This document shows, in pieces, positions 44,576-54,607 of a stretch of DNA of 64,000 nucleotides. Both the position numbers and the translations under genes were made by a program. Under the pieces are notes generated by a model. It did no database searches, was not told where the DNA came from, and saw only the letters and a list, made by a program, of their open reading frames with translations. This stretch comes from Mycobacterium heidelbergense (lineage in GTDB: Bacteria; Actinomycetota; Actinomycetes; Mycobacteriales; Mycobacteriaceae), in the NCBI RefSeq assembly GCF_010730745.1, contig NZ_AP022615.1, positions 1,550,001 to 1,614,000 on the forward strand, in the 5' to 3' direction. The first letter of the stretch is position 1. Each line of letters opens with the position of its first letter.

Positions 44576-45331
44576 CTAGAGCGGCGTGCGATCCAACCAG
44601 TTTTGCCACGCGGCGTCGTCACCGAACAGCTGGATGCCCGTCTCGGCCAGCGGGACCCGGCGCAGCATCGCGAGCAGGAGCTCGGTGGCGCCGCCGCGCA
44701 GCGCCGCGCTGCCCTTGCCGTGCTCGTGGGACCAGGCGATGGCGCCCCCGTCGACGCCGATGGTCCATTCCCCGGCTTCACCGAGCCCCGCGTCGGTGGC
44801 GTGCAGGTGCAGGGTGTTGCCGTCCTCGAGCGGGAGTGGCGCGCCCTTGCTTCCGGCCTGAATCGCCACTCGCTCAAGCCATTCGGTGATCCCGTCGGCC
44901 GCGACGTCGGCGTCGAGCGCGAATTCGCCGCCGGTCGCGATGGCGGCGTCGGCGCGGTGCACGGCCGTTTCGTGCAGCCGGCGCCGGATCCACCAGTTCG
45001 CCGGGCGCGCCCCGAGGAAGGTCCATACCGGCGTTTCCGCGCCCGACGACTCGACGGCGTCGACGAGCCGCCGCGCGCCGTCGTGCAACCAGGAGATCGC
45101 GTCGGCGGGATCCGGTGGCGGCTTGCCGCCCTCGACGGTGCGGGGGTCGAGATAACGGTTCAGGCGGTCGCGCACGATCTGCGCCGCCCAGCGGTCACCG
45201 CGTCCGACATGGCGCAACAGTTGCGTGAGGCTCCAGCCCGGGCATGTCGGGACCGGCCTGGACTCGTCGACGTCGCGGAAAAGCTCCGCAAAAGCGCGGT
45301 TCTCTTCCAGGAAGGCGGCCGCGTAATCCAC
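44576..45331 (-). CDS. maleylpyruvate isomerase-type mycothiol-binding protein (Rv0332-like)
   Basis: 251 residues from GTG 45331 (VDYAAAFLEENRAFAEL). The longer frame to 45415 would read into a repeat element and is rejected. DinB-like mycothiol-dependent fold with CPGWSLTQLLRHVGRGDRW and metal His in RRLHETAVHRADA. TIGR03083-like. Substrate unknown. Position matches Rv0332. Confidence 0.8.
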   Translation of the reverse strand: MDYAAAFLEENRAFAELFRDVDESRPVPTCPGWSLTQLLRHVGRGDRWAAQIVRDRLNRYLDPRTVEGGKPPPDPADAISWLHDGARRLVDAVESSGAETPVWTFLGARPANWWIRRRLHETAVHRADAAIATGGEFALDADVAADGITEWLERVAIQAGSKGAPLPLEDGNTLHLHATDAGLGEAGEWTIGVDGGAIAWSHEHGKGSAALRGGATELLLAMLRRVPLAETGIQLFGDDAAWQNWLDRTPL

Positions 45332-45354
45332 GGGCGCCAGGCTACCTGCCGGGT

Positions 45355-45446
45355 TATGCCGGCCGGCGAGTGACCGATGTGACACCTGGGGACTGACGCC
45401 CGACCTTTGGCCCACCGCGCGCCGGCCGGGGCGACATCACCCGCAG
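45355..45446 (+). repeat. interspersed nested-palindrome element, partial copy 3
   Basis: Matches the right half of copy 1 (gcgagtgaccgatgtgac onwards to cacccgcag) but lacks the left inverted repeat and hairpin. Lies just upstream of the Rv0332-like gene. Confidence 0.7.
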
Positions 45447-45596
45447 ATTCCCGCCAACCGCCGTTCATGGTTGTGGCAAATGCTTCGGATCGCGACCTCA
45501 AGGGCGACAAAACCAGTACATAAGCGGTAGCGTCATTGGTCGCTGACACCCCAAGCACTCGGCAACGCCCCAGCGGCGATGTGACGGGAGACAACC

Positions 45597-45887
45597 ATGA
45601 AGCGAGGCATCGTCGGAGGATTGGCTGCTCTGCTGATGGCCGCAGGGCTGATCGCCTCGGCGCCACCGGCCAGCGCCGGCTGCCAATACGGAGGGCCCGT
45701 TCTCAGCAAGTGCGACGGACCCGTCCAGCCTGATGGCACCTGGCAACGTTGCGTGGCAGTTCCCCGCTGGATTCCCAGCGGCGCCAGTTCCTTCCTGATA
45801 CCCGACGGGCACTGCGACGTGATGGGTCCCGGCCAGCCCCCTGCGGATTTCACCTTCGCCGACCCACCGACGCACATCGACGGCTGA
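45597..45887 (+). CDS. small secreted CDGP-type protein
   Basis: 96 residues. Clear signal peptide ending PPASAGC; mature part has four Cys (GCQYGG, LSKCDGPV, QRCVAV, GHCDVM), probably two disulfides. CDGP motif present. Function unknown. Confidence 0.8.
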   Translation: MKRGIVGGLAALLMAAGLIASAPPASAGCQYGGPVLSKCDGPVQPDGTWQRCVAVPRWIPSGASSFLIPDGHCDVMGPGQPPADFTFADPPTHIDG

Positions 45888-45923
45888 GCCGGGAACCCCG
45901 GGAGTCGCCCGCCCACCGGCGTT

Positions 45924-47249
45924 TTAAGGCCGCGGCGCTCCCAGCCGGAACACTCGCCACCCCGCCTGCCGCCAGCGGCAGACGTCAAGGCAGTTGCGGC
46001 CGTCGACGATGACCCGGGCCCGCACCCGATCGGCCAGGTCGTCGGGGTCGAGGTCGATGAACTGCCGCCACTCGGTCAGCACCAGCACCGCATCCGCGCG
46101 CTCGCACGCTTCTTCGACCGAGACCGCATAGTTCAGCGTCGGGAACAGCCGCAGCGCGTTGTCCAGGGCTTTCGGGTCGTACACGTTGACCGCGGCACCA
46201 TTGAGCTGCAGTTGGCCGGCGACGTTGAGGGCGGGTGAGTCGCGCACATCGTCGGATTCCGGTTTGAACGCCGCCCCGAGCACGGCGATGTTGGCGCCCA
46301 GCAGCGAGCCGCCGCACGCGGTGGTGGCCAGCTCGACCATCCGCGTGCGTCGGCGCATGTTGATGCTGTCCACCTCGCGCAGGAACGTCAGCGCCTGGTT
46401 GGCTCCCAGCTCGCCGGCGCGGGCCATGAAGGCGCGGATGTCCTTGGGCAGGCAGCCGCCGCCGAAACCCAAACCGGCGTTGAGGAATTGGCGTCCGATC
46501 CGGGGGTCGTATCCGAGGGCATCGGCCAGCAGGCTGACGTCGGCGCCCGCGGCCTCGCACACCTCGGAAATGGCGTTGATGAACGAAATCTTGGTCGCCA
46601 GAAAGGCATTGGCGGAAACCTTGACCAATTCCGCGGTCTGCAGGTCCGTCACCAGGAACGGGACACCCGCGTCGAGCAGTGGCCCGTACAGCTCGCGAAC
46701 GGCAGCCTCGGCGCGCGTCGAATCCTGTTGGATTCCAAGGACTATGCGGTCCGGATGGAGGGTGTCGTGCACGGCGTAGCCCTCGCGCAGAAACTCAGGA
46801 TTCCAGGCGATTTCGACGTCCACCCCGCGCGGCGCCAGCGCGGCCGCCCGTTGGTTCAGCTCGGCCGCGGTGCCCACCGGGACGGTCGATTTCCCGACTA
46901 GCACCGAAGATTTCGTCAGCCGTGGCACCAGCCCATCGATGACGGCGTAAACGTGGCGCAGGTCGGCGCCGTATTCGCCCTTCTTCTGTGGCGTGCCCAC
47001 GCCCAGGAAGTGCACGTCGGCGAACGCGGCGGCCATGTCGTAGTCGGTGGTGAACCGCAGCCGGCCCGCGGCCAGGTTGTCGGTCAACAGCTTCCGCAGG
47101 CCGGGCTCGTAAAAGGGGATGTCGCCCCCGGCCAGCTTGGCGACCTTCCCCGGATCGATGTCGACCCCCAGGACGTCGTGTCCGAGTTCCGCCATCCCGA
47201 CCGCATGGGTAGCACCGAGGTAACCAGTGCCGAAGACGGTGCATCGCAT
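45924..47249 (-). CDS. udgA: UDP-glucose 6-dehydrogenase
   Basis: 441 residues. Oxidises UDP-glucose to UDP-glucuronate with two NAD. N-terminal Rossmann start MRCTVFGTGYLGATHAVGM, STVPVGT, NPEFLREGYAV, catalytic Cys in GFGGGCLPKDIRAF. Full length. Matches Rv0322. Confidence 0.95.
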   Translation of the reverse strand: MRCTVFGTGYLGATHAVGMAELGHDVLGVDIDPGKVAKLAGGDIPFYEPGLRKLLTDNLAAGRLRFTTDYDMAAAFADVHFLGVGTPQKKGEYGADLRHVYAVIDGLVPRLTKSSVLVGKSTVPVGTAAELNQRAAALAPRGVDVEIAWNPEFLREGYAVHDTLHPDRIVLGIQQDSTRAEAAVRELYGPLLDAGVPFLVTDLQTAELVKVSANAFLATKISFINAISEVCEAAGADVSLLADALGYDPRIGRQFLNAGLGFGGGCLPKDIRAFMARAGELGANQALTFLREVDSINMRRRTRMVELATTACGGSLLGANIAVLGAAFKPESDDVRDSPALNVAGQLQLNGAAVNVYDPKALDNALRLFPTLNYAVSVEEACERADAVLVLTEWRQFIDLDPDDLADRVRARVIVDGRNCLDVCRWRQAGWRVFRLGAPRP

Positions 47250-47337
47250 ACAACCGGTGTAGGTTGCCGCGATGAGCTAACCGCATCGCCCTGTTGAGCG
47301 GTAGGCAAACGGCAGATGACAGATGGCTGCGTAAAAG

Positions 47338-48837
47338 TTAGTGGCGACCGAACCCGCCATGACCTCCGCCGAAACCGCCGTGGCCACCGCCGCCGGGGAA
47401 CCCGGGAAGCCCGGGGAACCCGCCGCCGCCGTGCCCGGGGCCGCCGGGGAACCCGCCGCCGCCGTGCCCGGGGCCGCCGGGGAACCCGCCGCCACCGTGA
47501 GGTCCGGGCCCGAACCCGCCGCCCGGCGGCCCGCCGATGATCGGGGGCAGGGGTAGCGGGATTGGCACCGGAACGGGTGCCACCGGCGGTGGTGCGGGAG
47601 CAGGGGCCTCGGGCACCGGCGCGGGTACCGGGGCAGGCGCTTCGGGCACCGGCGCGGGAGCCTCCGGCATCGGTGCGGGGGCGGGAGCCTGAACGGGCGC
47701 GGGAGCCGGAGCCTCGGCAGGCGCGGGAGCGGGAGCCTGAGCCGGCGCCGGCGCGGGGGCGGCTGGTGCGGGCGCGGGGGCGGCTGGTGCCGGGGCCGGC
47801 TGGGCGGGGGCGACGACGTTGTGGCCGGGCACGGGCCGCACACCCGCGGTCGGCCGAATGGCGACCGCCAGCGAAACGACCAGCGCCGTCACGCCGATGA
47901 TGAAGATCCCCGCCAGCGCGGTTCCCACCAGCCTGAACGACCGGCGTTCGCCATGGCCCGCGCCGACGAGCTGGGTCGCGGCGGTCTGCGAGCCGGTATA
48001 GGCGTCGTCGAAGTCGTCGGGGACGGCGCTGTAAGCCAGCGCGTTGGCGCCGGCATCGCCGGGAGTATCGAAATAGCCCGGGGCCACCGCGAACGGGTCG
48101 ATGGCGCCGGTGCCCGGGTCCTGCGCATAGGCCAGCGCCGCGGTGGACGAGGCGAACAGCGGAGCATTCGCCGACGCCAGCGCCGCCCCCCGGGCCAGCG
48201 CCGTGTCGGGCTCCTCGGGCGCCGTCAACGGAAGCGTGGTTGCCGCCTCCAGCACCGGCTTGATCATCGGGAGGTCGATGCCGGAGCCGACGACGAACAC
48301 GGCGTCGGGCCGCGTGTCCAACGCTTCGGCACCCGAGACCATCGTGGTCAGCTGGGCTACGGCCGCCTCGTCGTCGTCGGGAAGGGGCTGCCGGTGAACG
48401 TCTTTGACCGACCCATCCGCGCTGTCGACGACGGCCAGCGTCGCCGTATCGGGCTCGATGTAGAGCAGCGCCGTGTGGTCGTAGTTGGTTCGGTTACCCA
48501 CCGCCTGGGCCAGCGCGGCCGCGGCCAGAAACGCCGAGACCAACATCACGTTTTCGATCTTGTGGGCGGCCAGGGCGTCGCGCAGCGCGGCGGCCTCGAT
48601 CGGATCCGTAAAGGTGACGCCGGTCGATGCCAGTTGGTAGCCGCCCGCGGCCGCGCCCTCCCGGGTTCCCAGGATCGCCGAGACTACCTGATCGGCTGCG
48701 CTGATCGTTGCGGCGTCGTCGTCAGCGGCCACCGCGAAATTGTCTTCGTCGACGGTGGCGCCATCGCCGTTTTCCCCTTCGACCAGCACCATACGGACTG
48801 CCGTCGGCGCCATCGACACGCCAAGTACGGTGTCCAA
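47338..48837 (-). CDS. DUF7159/Rv0312-like membrane protein, paralogue 1
   Basis: 499 residues from a TTG start with GGAGGAG 6-7 nt before it. N-terminal domain (VLGVSMAPTAVRMVLVEGEN, KIENVMLVSAFLAAAALAQA, ALLYIEPDTATLAVVD) resembles an actin-like ATPase fold without clear catalytic motifs. One helix (TALAGIFIIGVTALVVSLAV) then a Pro/Ala tail and a Gly-rich end (GGGGFPGGPGHGGGGFPG). Probably membrane-anchored with an external tail. Function unknown. Confidence 0.8.
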   Translation of the reverse strand: MDTVLGVSMAPTAVRMVLVEGENGDGATVDEDNFAVAADDDAATISAADQVVSAILGTREGAAAGGYQLASTGVTFTDPIEAAALRDALAAHKIENVMLVSAFLAAAALAQAVGNRTNYDHTALLYIEPDTATLAVVDSADGSVKDVHRQPLPDDDEAAVAQLTTMVSGAEALDTRPDAVFVVGSGIDLPMIKPVLEAATTLPLTAPEEPDTALARGAALASANAPLFASSTAALAYAQDPGTGAIDPFAVAPGYFDTPGDAGANALAYSAVPDDFDDAYTGSQTAATQLVGAGHGERRSFRLVGTALAGIFIIGVTALVVSLAVAIRPTAGVRPVPGHNVVAPAQPAPAPAAPAPAPAAPAPAPAQAPAPAPAEAPAPAPVQAPAPAPMPEAPAPVPEAPAPVPAPVPEAPAPAPPPVAPVPVPIPLPLPPIIGGPPGGGFGPGPHGGGGFPGGPGHGGGGFPGGPGHGGGGFPGLPGFPGGGGHGGFGGGHGGFGRH

Positions 48838-48858
48838 AGCTCCTCCATTGTCGTTTTG

Positions 48859-50091
48859 CTAGTCTGCGATGTCCGGCGAGATGGTGGTCGCAGGCTTCAG
48901 CGGACCTAGCACCTCGACGGTCCCCACCCCGTATTCCCCAAGTCCCCCGATTTTACGCCGCTCCGTCGGTTGGGACGGGCTAGCGAACCAGGATCCCGCG
49001 TCCCAGACGGCGACGAAGCCAACGATCGTCGTGGTCGCCGTCCCTGGGGTGCGGCGGTAGCCATTGCCGTGGCGGATTCGAGCTCGGCCCCGGATTCGGG
49101 GCAACCGGTGCGGGCGCCGGTGCCGCGGATTGTGGGGCGGGGATCGCCGACGGGGCGACCGGCGCGGGCGCCCGAGGCACGGGGCGACGACGTTTTTGCC
49201 GATGCCGGGTCGCTGCTCGACGTGCGGCCGGATGCCGACAGCGAGCGCCAGCGCCACCACGCCGGCAACGAAGATCGCCGTCGCGCCGAGGATGGCCAAC
49301 AACTTTCGGTTGCGCCGATCGCCGGCATCGCGGTAGCTGCCGTCGGTTTCGTGGTCCGCCTCGGCGCTGTAGGCGAGCTCGCGCACCGGATCCTGGGCGT
49401 AGGGCATCGCGACCGTGCGCGGCGCTCCCAACTGGTCATTCGCGGAAGCCAGCGCGGCACCTCGCGCCAAGGCCATCTCGGGTTCCTCGGACGCGGTGAC
49501 CGACAGCGAAGTCGCAGCCTCCAGCGCCTGCTTGAGCACCGCGACCTCCACACCGGAGCCGACGACGAACACGCCATCCGGGCGACCATCCATCGATTCC
49601 GCGCCGGCGACCATCGCGGCCAGCTCCGCCAGCGCCGCGTCGTCGCCGCTGGGCAGGGGCCGCCGGTCGACATCGGCGACCGACCCGTCGGAGGTGTCCA
49701 CGACGGCCAGCGTCGCGATAGTCGGCTCGACGAACAGCAGAGCGGTGCGGGCCCAATTGGTCGCGCTGCCGACCGCCTGCGCGAGCGCCGCCGCGGCGGT
49801 AACGGCCGACACCAGCACGACATTCTCAATCTTGTTTGCCGCCAACGCGTTCCGCAGCGCGGTCGCCTCGGTTTGATCGGTCCAGGTCACTCCGCTCGAC
49901 GTCAGCTGATAGCCACTCTGGGCCGCGCTTTCTTCGGTCCCGCGGATTGCCGCGATCACCTGATCCGCCGCCGCGTCACCGGGGATGTCGAAGTCGGCCT
50001 GATCGACGATGACACCGCCGGCGCCCTCCCCTTCAACGAGCACCATGCGGACCGTCTCGGGTGCCATGGCCACCCCAAGTACGACGTCCAC
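48859..50091 (-). CDS. DUF7159/Rv0312-like membrane protein, paralogue 2 with altered tail
   Basis: 410 residues, GTG start. Same head (VLGVAMAPETVRMVLVEGEG) and helix (LGATAIFVAGVVALALAVGI) as the other paralogues. After GKNVVAP the frame reads Arg-rich (CLGRPRRSPRRRSPPHNPRH) where the next frame reads the expected PRAPAPVAPSAIPAPQ, pointing to a one-base frameshift near 49185. The very end (TATTTIVGFVAVWDAGSWFA) again looks native. The Gly-rich tail is absent. Confidence 0.7.
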   Translation of the reverse strand: MDVVLGVAMAPETVRMVLVEGEGAGGVIVDQADFDIPGDAAADQVIAAIRGTEESAAQSGYQLTSSGVTWTDQTEATALRNALAANKIENVVLVSAVTAAAALAQAVGSATNWARTALLFVEPTIATLAVVDTSDGSVADVDRRPLPSGDDAALAELAAMVAGAESMDGRPDGVFVVGSGVEVAVLKQALEAATSLSVTASEEPEMALARGAALASANDQLGAPRTVAMPYAQDPVRELAYSAEADHETDGSYRDAGDRRNRKLLAILGATAIFVAGVVALALAVGIRPHVEQRPGIGKNVVAPCLGRPRRSPRRRSPPHNPRHRRPHRLPRIRGRARIRHGNGYRRTPGTATTTIVGFVAVWDAGSWFASPSQPTERRKIGGLGEYGVGTVEVLGPLKPATTISPDIAD

Positions 50092-50259
50092 CGCTCCTCC
50101 AAGTTCCGCGAAACCGCCTTGCTGACAGCTTCATTGCCACCACGTCGCAGGTACGCAATTTCAGGGTCACCCGGACTTCGTGCGGGAGTTCGGTCGCGGC
50201 GAAACCCTAGTCCGCCACCCTAGCCCCCGGGGCGGGACACTCGCGCCGCCGCGGAACGG

Positions 50260-51753
50260 TTACCTGTGCCCGAAGCCACCGAATCCGTGGCCGCCGCCAA
50301 ACCCGCCGAATCCATGCCCGCCGCCAAAGCCGCCAAAGCCGTGGCCACCGCCGAAGAGACCATGGCCACCGCCGAATCCGTGGCCACCGCCGAACGGACC
50401 ATGGCCACCGCCGAAGGGACCACCCCCGAAGGGCCCGCGACCGCCGCCGAAGGGCCCACGCGGGCCCGGCCCGCCGCCGAAGGGTCCGTGGCCACCCCCC
50501 AGCCTGGGCACCGGAGGTTGGACGATCGGCACGCGGGGCACGGGAACGAACACCGGCGGCGGAATCACCGGGACGGGGGCCGCGGGGGCCGGCGCTATCG
50601 CGGGCGGATTCATCGGATGGGGCGCGGCCACCGGCGCCGGCGCCGGGATTTTCGGCTTCGCCTGAATCTGTGGCGGCGCCGGAGCGGGCTTGGTTGGCGC
50701 GATGATGTTTTCGTTGGGGCTGGGCCGCAACGCGACCGTCGGGCGGATGCTGATCGCCAGCGCAATCTCAAGCGCCACAACCGCGGTGATGAATATCACC
50801 GCCAGCGTGCTACCCACCAGCAGGACAGACCTGCGCCGCTGCGCGCCCTCGTCCAGGCCGATGGCGGTGTGCACCTCGGCGTCCTCGTCGGGCAGGGCGC
50901 TGTAGGCAACATTGGGCTTGCCCCTGTCGGCATTCGCGGAAAGCTCTGAGACGCTTCGGTATTCGGGCAGGTATCCGGGTAGTAATCCCGGCGACTGTCC
51001 GGCGAGCGCCAACGGGTCGATCTCGCCGGTGCCGGGGTCCAGCGCGTACGCCAGTGCGGCCGTGGACGACGCGAACAACGGCGCATTCGCCGACGCCAGC
51101 GCCGCGCCCCGGGCCAGGGCCATCTCCGGCTCGTCGGGCGCGGACAGCTCGAGGGCGGTCGCGGCCTCCAACGCCGGCTTGATCAGCGGGATATCGACGC
51201 CAGAACCGACGACGACCACGCCCTCCGGGCGCGCTTCCAGCGCGTCGGCGCCGGAGACCATGTCGACGAGCTCGGCCACCGCCAGGTCTTCGTCGTCGGC
51301 GAGAACGCGCCGGTGCACGTCGGAGATCGATCCGTCACAGGTGTCCACCACGGCCAAGGTCGCGGTGTACGGCTCGACGAAGAGCAGCGCGGTGCGCGCA
51401 TAGTTGGTGGCATCGCCGACGGCCTGGGTCAGCGCCGCGGCCGCCATGAAGGCCGAGACGAGCATGACGTTCTCGATCTTGTGGGCGATCAGGGCGTCAC
51501 GCAGCAGCGCGGCCTCGACATGATCGGTCCACGTCACTCCGGTCGACAGGAGCTGGTAGCCGCCCTCGGCGGCGCCCTCCCGAGTGCCCAAGATGGCGGA
51601 GATCACCCGATTGGGCGCCGTGGTCGGCGATCCGTCCCCATCGACGTCGAAGTTGTCCTGGTCGACGGTGACCCCATCGCCGTTTTCACCTTCGACCAGC
51701 ACCATGCGGACCTTCGTCGGCGCCATCGACACGCCAAGCACGATGCCCACCAC
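50260..51753 (-). CDS. DUF7159/Rv0312-like membrane protein, paralogue 3
   Basis: 497 residues, GTG start. Head VLGVSMAPTKVRMVLVEGEN, GVDIPLIKPALEAATALEL, membrane helix (GSTLAVIFITAVVALEIALA), Pro tail and a Gly/His/Phe repeat end (GGGHGFGGFGGGHGFGGFGH). The start lies after the previous paralogue in the same direction, with a 168-bp spacer. Function unknown. Confidence 0.8.
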   Translation of the reverse strand: MVGIVLGVSMAPTKVRMVLVEGENGDGVTVDQDNFDVDGDGSPTTAPNRVISAILGTREGAAEGGYQLLSTGVTWTDHVEAALLRDALIAHKIENVMLVSAFMAAAALTQAVGDATNYARTALLFVEPYTATLAVVDTCDGSISDVHRRVLADDEDLAVAELVDMVSGADALEARPEGVVVVGSGVDIPLIKPALEAATALELSAPDEPEMALARGAALASANAPLFASSTAALAYALDPGTGEIDPLALAGQSPGLLPGYLPEYRSVSELSANADRGKPNVAYSALPDEDAEVHTAIGLDEGAQRRRSVLLVGSTLAVIFITAVVALEIALAISIRPTVALRPSPNENIIAPTKPAPAPPQIQAKPKIPAPAPVAAPHPMNPPAIAPAPAAPVPVIPPPVFVPVPRVPIVQPPVPRLGGGHGPFGGGPGPRGPFGGGRGPFGGGPFGGGHGPFGGGHGFGGGHGLFGGGHGFGGFGGGHGFGGFGGGHGFGGFGHR

Positions 51754-52007
51754 CGCTTAAGTGCCCCCTCAGCAGTTCGCTGCGTTGCCCGACAACTGCA
51801 TCGACAACGCAATTATTTAGCTTTCCACCATGGGCTTTCTTGCCACAGCAGCGCGCGGCCCTGCAATCGAAGATTAGCTAGCGCGCGTGTCTTCGGCTTG
51901 CCCCAATAATTCGACTTTACGCGCGTAGCCACAGGATGGGTGGTCGCGAGTCGGCTCGCGTTAACCCTGTCGCCACGCCGAGCGACATCCCGCTGCCAGT
52001 GGGACGG

Positions 52008-53882
52008 CTACCGGTGGCCGCCGCCCCCGCCGAAACCGCCGCCACCAAATCCGCCACCGCCATGGCCACCGCCGAAGCCACCGAAGCCGCCGAAGCCGCC
52101 ATGGCCTCCGCCGCCGAAGCCGCCCCCGCCAAACGGACCGCCACCGCCGTGCCCGCCACCGAACGGACCAGCACCACCAAAGGGCCCGCCACCGCCGAAC
52201 GGCCCCGGTACAGCCGGCGCACCGCCGCCGCCGAACGGCCCCGGCCCCGTCGGCGCACCGCCGTGGCCGCCGCCAAAGGGACCAGCACCACCAAAGGGCC
52301 CCGGCCCGGCCGGCGGAGCGCCGCCACCGAACGGGCCAGGCCCCGACGGCGGCGCAGCGCCGCCCACATCACCCGGACCGCCGCCGGGTACGTGAATGGG
52401 CCCAACGCCCCCGTCGCCACCGGGACCCGCGCCGGGGGCCGGCAGGTGTCCGCCGCCCTCACCGCCGAGGCCGCCCGGCCGGGGCAACGGGCCTTGCTCG
52501 GGTGGAGCTTGGTGCGGCGGCGAGTGTGGCACCGTGTCACCGCCTTGGTACGGCGACTGCGGCTGAGAGACGTGCACGGGCGCTTTGGGCACGACGGGGT
52601 GCGGCGGGGCCTGCACGACCGGCGGGCTTACTACGGGGTTGGGAATGGGCAAGTGGACCGGCGGAACGGGAACCGGCACCAACGGAGGGACCACCAGTGG
52701 AGCCGGCGCCACCGGATTCACAGGGAGCGGCGCCGCCGGAACTGGAGGAGCCGCGGGGAGCGGCGCCGCGGGAGGGTTCGCCGGCCTGGGCGCCGCCATC
52801 TGTGCCGGCAGGCTGATCTTCGGCTGCGCGGGGACAGCCGCAGCGGGCGCCGCCACCGGGGCCTGTTGCGTTGGGACGATGAGGTTTTGACCGGGGGTGG
52901 GCCGCAGCGCGACGGTGGTGCGGATGCCGATGGCCAGCGCGATTTCCAGCGCCAGCACCGCGCTGATACCGACGACCGCCAACCCGCTACCGATCAGCAG
53001 CACCGGCCTGCGACGCGGTTGGTCTTGTTCGGGGGCGAAGAGCCTCTCGATGAGGACGGTCGGGGATTCGGCGTCCTCGTCCGTCACGGCGCTGTACGCC
53101 CGCTCGTCGTCGCCGAGCTGATCCCCATAGGCGTACAGATCGACCGCGCCGGTGCCGGGATCTTGGGCGTAGGCCAGCGCCGCGGTCGAGGAGGCGAACA
53201 ACGGCGCGTTCGCCGACGCCAACGCCGCACCGCGGGCCAGCGCCGTCTCGGGCTCCTCCGGCGCACTCACGTCGAGCGCGGTCGCCGACTCCAGCGCCGG
53301 CTTGATGGGGGCGATGTCGACGCCCGAGCCGACCAAGAACAGGCCGCCCGGAAGCGCTTCGAGCCTGTCCAGCCCCGCGACCATGCCGGTCAGCTGCGCG
53401 GTGGCCTGGTCGTAGGACTCGGCGTAGATCTGTTGCTTGTGGACATCGGCGATCGAGCCGTCGGAGGTTTCGACGATGGCCAACGTCGCGGCATCCGGCT
53501 CCACGAAGAGCACCGCGGTGCGCTCGTAACCCATTGCGCCGCCGACGCTTTGAGCCAGCGCCGTCGCGGCCAAAAACGCCGACACCAGCATGACGTTCTC
53601 GATCTTGTGGGCGGCCAGCGCGTCGCGCAGGGCGGCCGCCTCGAATTGGTCGGTCCACGTCACACCGATGGCCGACAGCTCCAGGCCGGCGTCGGCCGCG
53701 CCTTCGCGGGTGCCGAGGATCGCGGCGATCACCTGATCGGGCGCACCAGCGGTGGCCGCGTCGTCGGCGGCGGTGACGTCGAACTCGTCCTCTTCTACCG
53801 TGGGGCCGTCGGCGTTCTCGCCTTCCAGCACGACCATCTTGATCGACGCCGGCGCCATCGACACCCCGAGCACGATATCCAA
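52008..53882 (-). CDS. DUF7159/Rv0312-like membrane protein, paralogue 4
   Basis: 624 residues from TTG 53882 (LDIVLGVSMAPASIKMVVLE), set by GGAGGGG 6 nt before it; a longer frame to 54143 would overlap dcd and is rejected. Conserved head, helix (GSGLAVVGISAVLALEIALA), long Pro-rich stretch and extensive GPFGGG repeats. Very similar head to the fifth paralogue at 61222. Confidence 0.8.
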   Translation of the reverse strand: MDIVLGVSMAPASIKMVVLEGENADGPTVEEDEFDVTAADDAATAGAPDQVIAAILGTREGAADAGLELSAIGVTWTDQFEAAALRDALAAHKIENVMLVSAFLAATALAQSVGGAMGYERTAVLFVEPDAATLAIVETSDGSIADVHKQQIYAESYDQATAQLTGMVAGLDRLEALPGGLFLVGSGVDIAPIKPALESATALDVSAPEEPETALARGAALASANAPLFASSTAALAYAQDPGTGAVDLYAYGDQLGDDERAYSAVTDEDAESPTVLIERLFAPEQDQPRRRPVLLIGSGLAVVGISAVLALEIALAIGIRTTVALRPTPGQNLIVPTQQAPVAAPAAAVPAQPKISLPAQMAAPRPANPPAAPLPAAPPVPAAPLPVNPVAPAPLVVPPLVPVPVPPVHLPIPNPVVSPPVVQAPPHPVVPKAPVHVSQPQSPYQGGDTVPHSPPHQAPPEQGPLPRPGGLGGEGGGHLPAPGAGPGGDGGVGPIHVPGGGPGDVGGAAPPSGPGPFGGGAPPAGPGPFGGAGPFGGGHGGAPTGPGPFGGGGAPAVPGPFGGGGPFGGAGPFGGGHGGGGPFGGGGFGGGGHGGFGGFGGFGGGHGGGGFGGGGFGGGGGHR

Positions 53883-53989
53883 TACAAACCCCTCCAAAAG
53901 TATTGCTGGGCAAGCCATGGTCGGGCGGAGGAGAGAACCACGGACCAGCTCATCATCGCGCAGAACGCTGTGCGGTCGCTCTATCGAAC

Positions 53990-54562
53990 CTAGGTAGTTC
54001 TTATGAAATTCTGGTAGGAGCGAGACGGCGTCGGTCCCCGCTGGCCCTGATACTTCGACCCCACGCGAGAGCTGCCATACGGGTGCTGCGCGGGGCTCGT
54101 CAGTCGCAGGATGCACAGCTGACCGATCTTCATGCCGGGCCACAGGGTGATCGGCAGATTGGCGACGTTGGACAGCTCGAGCGTGATGTGACCGCTGAAG
54201 CCGGGATCGATGAAGCCGGCGGTCGAATGCGTCAGCAGACCCAGGCGGCCCAGGGACGACTTGCCCTCCAAGCGCCCCGCGAGGTCGTCGGGCAGGGTGA
54301 AGAGCTCCAGCGTCGAGCCGAGCACGAACTCGCCGGGATGCAGCACGAACGGTTCCCCGTCAACCGGTTCCACCAGGCTCGTCAGCTCGTCCTGCTGTTG
54401 CGCGGGGTCGATGTGCGTGTAGCGGGTGTTGTTGAACACCCGGAACATGCAGTCGAGGCGGACGTCGATGCTGGACGGCTGCACCAAGGTGTCGTCGAAC
54501 GGGTCGACGCCCACCCGGCCGGCGGAGATTTCGGCCCTGAGGTCGCGATCGGAGAGCAGCAC
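53990..54562 (-). CDS. dcd: dCTP deaminase (bifunctional dUMP-forming type)
   Basis: 190 residues. Converts dCTP to dUMP for thymidylate synthesis. Conserved LLSDRDLRAEI start, QPSSIDVRLD, active-site GKSSLGRLGLLTHSTAGFID and C-terminal QGQRGPTPSRSYQ lid. Full length; matches Rv0321. Confidence 0.95.
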   Translation of the reverse strand: MLLSDRDLRAEISAGRVGVDPFDDTLVQPSSIDVRLDCMFRVFNNTRYTHIDPAQQQDELTSLVEPVDGEPFVLHPGEFVLGSTLELFTLPDDLAGRLEGKSSLGRLGLLTHSTAGFIDPGFSGHITLELSNVANLPITLWPGMKIGQLCILRLTSPAQHPYGSSRVGSKYQGQRGPTPSRSYQNFIRTT

Positions 54563-54607
54563 CCGTTGAGCCTATCCGCTGCGTACGTGCGAGCCGCCCG
54601 CCGTGAC

